A stretch of DNA of 16,204 nucleotides from JBFJVZ01 sp041623895. GTDB lineage: Bacteria; Planctomycetota; Planctomycetia; Pirellulales; Pirellulaceae. The notes under the pieces are model-generated. The model searched no databases and was not told where the DNA came from. It saw nothing but the letters and a program-made list of their open reading frames with translations. The stretch is taken from assembly GCA_041623895.1 (NCBI GenBank), contig JBFJVZ010000142.1, positions 1 to 16,204 of the forward strand. Reading direction: 5' to 3'. Shown piece by piece: positions 13,495-16,204 of the stretch (the first letter of the stretch is position 1; each line of letters begins with the position of its first letter). Position numbers and translations under genes: made by a program.

Positions 13495-16204
13495 CTACGA
13501 GCCGGGTTTCAGCTGGTCCAGGGCGTCGAACAAGATTTGAAGTTCGCTTTCCAGGTTCGTGAGGCAATCCATAATGTCCGCCAATTCGCCGCGTTTGGCT
13601 TTCTGCTCGATGTCTGCGGCAACGGCTGAGACGCGTTTGGCGAAAAACAAGTTTGCCGACCCCTTCAGCGTATGAGCAGCGCGATGCAGATCCGCCTGCT
13701 TGTCGAATTCAACCGCTTCACGCATTTGTTGCATCAGGCTGGCGACTTCACCTTTAAAGACCTGAGCAAGCCTGGTGACACCGGCGATTCCGCCGGCAAT
13801 ACGTTCAGCGGCCGCTTGGATGTCGACCACGTCTTCAGAGACCCCGACGGCGTCGCTTGTTTTGGCAACGGGTTGATCCTGATCTGACTTGGGGGTCGCC
13901 GCTGCATACGGTTCAGCCGCGGCGGGTTGTTCCTTGTGCTGTGGAGCGTACTTGAGCAACATTAACTGCAGCGCTCTGGGATGAATTGGCTTGCTCAAAT
14001 AGTCGTCCATGCCGGCATCACGGCAGGCAGCAGCATCCTCCTCCATGGCGGCGGCCGTCAGCGCGATGATGGGGATGTGGCAACCGGTTTGCTGTTCTTC
14101 AGTGCGAATCATTTGCGTCGCTTCCAAACCGTCCATTTCGGGCATGTGGACGTCCATCAGAATCGCATCAAAACCGCCTTCGCGCCATCGCCGCACCGCT
14201 TCGTTTCCGTCGCTGGCAACGGTCGCCTGGTGTCCGCCCGCCTTCAGCAATCCGACCGCGACATGTTGATTGGCCAGTCCGTCCTCAGCCACCAACACGG
14301 CCATGGGCGGGCAAGGGGGGATTGTGTCTTCGGGAATGGTCGATATCGCATGTTGCTCGACCCCCATCACTTGCAGAACTGTATCGAGCAGTTCGGACTG
14401 CACGACTGGCTTGGTCATGTAACGGGCCACGTCAACGCTGGCGCAACGTCTCGCGTCATCACTGTGAGTCGCCGATGACAAAATGATCAATTGCATTTGA
14501 TCGGAATCAAATTGCTGGCGAATACGTTCGGCTAATTCAAAGCCGTCCATTTCGGGCATCATGCAATCCAAGATTGCCAGTCGGAAAGGCCGGCCTTGTT
14601 GATTTGCCGTGTCGATTGCCCGCAAGGCCTCGAATCCGCTTTCGGCCAAGGTCGGCTTAAGCTGCCAGCGCGAAAAGATCTCGTCCAGAATTCTGCGGTT
14701 CGTCGAATTGTCATCGACGACCAAGACGGGCAAATCGACCAGGCTGGTTAATCGCGCGGTAGGACTCTCGTCGACGGCGGGAGCCACGCCCAATGGTATC
14801 GAGAATGCAAACGTCGTCCCTTGGTCTTGCTCGCTTTCCAGCCAGACATGGCCGCCCATCAACTTGACAAGCTCCCGGCAGATTGCCAGTCCCAAGCCGG
14901 TTCCGCCGAATCGTCGCGTGGTCGAAGCATCCGCTTGCGTGAAAGCCTCCAGTACTGCGGTCTGTTTTTCCCTGGGGATGCCCATGCCGGTATCAGAAAC
15001 TTGAAACATGATCGTGACCGAGCCGGTCTGGCTCGATTGGTCACTCGCCGACGGATCGCTTCTGACATCAATGCTGACTTGCCCTTTGTCGGTAAATTTG
15101 ATTCCGTTGCCGACCAGGTTGATCAGCACTTGACGGAGCCGTCCCGCGTCACCGACCAGTCGCTCGGGGATATCGGGGGCGATGCGGCAGGTGAGTTCCA
15201 GTCGTTTCTCTTCGGCGCGAATGGATAAAGAACGGGCGGTTTTCTCGACCAGGTCACGAATGACGAACGGCGCCGATTCGATCTCAAGCTTGCGAGCTTC
15301 GATGCGAGAAAAGTCGAGAATGTCATTGAGTAACCGCAGCAATGATCCCGCCGATTCACGCACCAGATCGACATAATCGCGTTGTTCGTCAGTCAGCGTC
15401 GTTTGCGAGAGGAGCTCCGACATCCCAATGATCGCGTTCATGGGAGTCCGGATTTCGTGACTCATGTTGGCGAGAAACTCGCTCTTGGCGCGGTTTGCCT
15501 TGTCGGCCCGTTCGCGAGCCACTTTCAGCGCGTTTTGGGATTCGACCAATTCGGTGATATCGCGCGAGATACCGAACGTACCTATCAATTCACCATGATC
15601 ATCGTGAAAGGGCATCTTGGTAGAAATGCACCAGGTGTCATCACGATTCGGCCAGGTCTCTTTTTCGATCTGGTCCACCAATGCCTCGCCCGTTTCGATG
15701 ATGTGAACTTCGTCACGGCGCGCACCGTCGGCATGTTCTTTGGTAAAGATGTCCGCATCGGTCTTGCCGACAACTTGATCCGGAGTCTGGAAGCCAAATT
15801 TTTTGGCCATCGCATCACTGATCCGGATGAAGCAGCTGTCGCGATCTTTGAAATAGATCGAATCCGGCAAATTCTTGAGCAATGTCGCAAATAAATGTCG
15901 TTCAAATCTCAATTGCTCCTCGGCGCGAAATCGATCACTGACATCCCAAAACACCAATTGCAAGCCGGTGATCCTGCCGCTTTCGTCGCGAATTGGACTT
16001 TTGATGCGTTCGATCCACTGCACCGCGCCGGCAGCATCTCGGGTCTCTTCGACTGAATGCAATGTTTCGCCGCCGGTAAGCACTCTCTGATCATCGTCGT
16101 GGTAGATCTGCGCGATCTCGGCGGGGAACAGATCGGCATCGACCTTGCCAACGACTTGATCGAGTGTTTTCCCACGCCAATCCAGGTAGGCCTTGTTGGC
16201 AAAC
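13495..16204 (-). CDS. Hybrid sensor histidine kinase, PAS-PAS-HisKA-HATPase-REC-REC-HPt (partial, N-terminus off right edge)
   Basis: The frame is open from the right edge to the stop at 13495, giving 902 visible residues; numbering below starts at the first full codon. A GTG at 16083 lies inside a PAS domain and is not the start. Domains in order: PAS 1 (1-95, starting FANKAYLDWRGKTLDQVVGK); PAS 2 (about 100-215, with TPDQVVGKTDADIF); HisKA with H249 in SHEIRTPMN; HATPase with N-box NLVGNGIKF (362-370), DTGMGIP (404-410) and GTGLGL (435-440); receiver 1 with acceptor D546 in LDCMMPEMDG and K598; receiver 2 with D684 in MDVHMPEMDG and K738; HPt with H844 in AAHTLKGSA. All phosphotransfer residues are present. 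The visible part has no transmembrane segment, but upstream sensing domains may be missing. It should run an internal His-Asp-His relay to an unseen response regulator. The gene reads toward the DUF1501 cluster, but a regulatory link is not shown. Confidence 0.92.
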   Translation of the reverse strand, partial: FANKAYLDWRGKTLDQVVGKVDADLFPAEIAQIYHDDDQRVLTGGETLHSVEETRDAAGAVQWIERIKSPIRDESGRITGLQLVFWDVSDRFRAEEQLRFERHLFATLLKNLPDSIYFKDRDSCFIRISDAMAKKFGFQTPDQVVGKTDADIFTKEHADGARRDEVHIIETGEALVDQIEKETWPNRDDTWCISTKMPFHDDHGELIGTFGISRDITELVESQNALKVARERADKANRAKSEFLANMSHEIRTPMNAIIGMSELLSQTTLTDEQRDYVDLVRESAGSLLRLLNDILDFSRIEARKLEIESAPFVIRDLVEKTARSLSIRAEEKRLELTCRIAPDIPERLVGDAGRLRQVLINLVGNGIKFTDKGQVSIDVRSDPSASDQSSQTGSVTIMFQVSDTGMGIPREKQTAVLEAFTQADASTTRRFGGTGLGLAICRELVKLMGGHVWLESEQDQGTTFAFSIPLGVAPAVDESPTARLTSLVDLPVLVVDDNSTNRRILDEIFSRWQLKPTLAESGFEALRAIDTANQQGRPFRLAILDCMMPEMDGFELAERIRQQFDSDQMQLIILSSATHSDDARRCASVDVARYMTKPVVQSELLDTVLQVMGVEQHAISTIPEDTIPPCPPMAVLVAEDGLANQHVAVGLLKAGGHQATVASDGNEAVRRWREGGFDAILMDVHMPEMDGLEATQMIRTEEQQTGCHIPIIALTAAAMEEDAAACRDAGMDDYLSKPIHPRALQLMLLKYAPQHKEQPAAAEPYAAATPKSDQDQPVAKTSDAVGVSEDVVDIQAAAERIAGGIAGVTRLAQVFKGEVASLMQQMREAVEFDKQADLHRAAHTLKGSANLFFAKRVSAVAADIEQKAKRGELADIMDCLTNLESELQILFDALDQLKPGS

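Noticed and set aside
16081..16083. GTG at 16083 as the start of the sensor kinase
   Set aside because: The frame stays open to the right edge and the 40 codons upstream read as the beginning of a PAS domain.
1..16204. CRISPR arrays, insertion sequences, tRNA or rRNA genes
   Set aside because: No regularly spaced repeats, transposase-like proteins or structured RNA genes of these classes were seen on either strand.

Overview
The window looks like a chromosomal segment from a planctomycete, most likely of the Pirellulales/Rhodopirellula type. It carries several hallmark families of that phylum: planctomycete cytochrome domains PSCyt1 and PSCyt2, the PSD1 domain, a Tat-exported DUF1501 protein, and large exported WD40, Ig-like and PPC proteins. 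The assignment rests on protein families only; there is no rRNA or other phylogenetic marker here.

Layout, left to right. (1) 1-1258, minus strand: the 5' part of an exported beta-propeller (NHL-like) protein with unusual paired cysteines and a coiled-coil insert; its 3' end is beyond the left edge. (2) 1259-1558: a divergent intergenic region with a strong Shine-Dalgarno site for the leftward gene and a nested hairpin just before the rightward gene. (3) 1559-2962, the only convincing plus-strand gene: a SIR2-like NAD-binding domain fused to a trypsin-fold domain whose catalytic His and Asp appear to be lost. (4) 2963-3195: a convergent intergenic region with a nested inverted repeat. (5) 12972-3196, minus strand: four co-oriented genes, probably one operon, in the order DUF1501, PPC/Ig-like protein, PSCyt2-PSD1 protein, PSCyt1-WD40-coiled-coil protein. 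(6) 12973-13494: 522 bp without a convincing gene. (7) 13495-16204, minus strand: a large hybrid sensor kinase (PAS-PAS-HisKA-HATPase-REC-REC-HPt) whose N-terminus lies beyond the right edge.

The four-gene operon encodes only exported proteins: one with a twin-arginine signal and three with Sec-type signals. Two of them carry heme-c attachment motifs, three in total. Together they suggest an extracytoplasmic redox or surface assembly with beta-propeller and Ig-like interaction modules and a roughly 600-residue rod. The intercistronic gaps (106, 48-66 and 137 bp) are long for an operon, and two of them hold strong predicted RNA structures. The process this cluster serves is not established.

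The best candidate for an undescribed system is the SIR2/pseudo-trypsin gene. It keeps the NADase-type Asn and His of SIR2 immune effectors, but its fused protease-fold domain would be a binding or sensing module rather than a peptidase. The defence role is inferred from the family and is not shown by the sequence.
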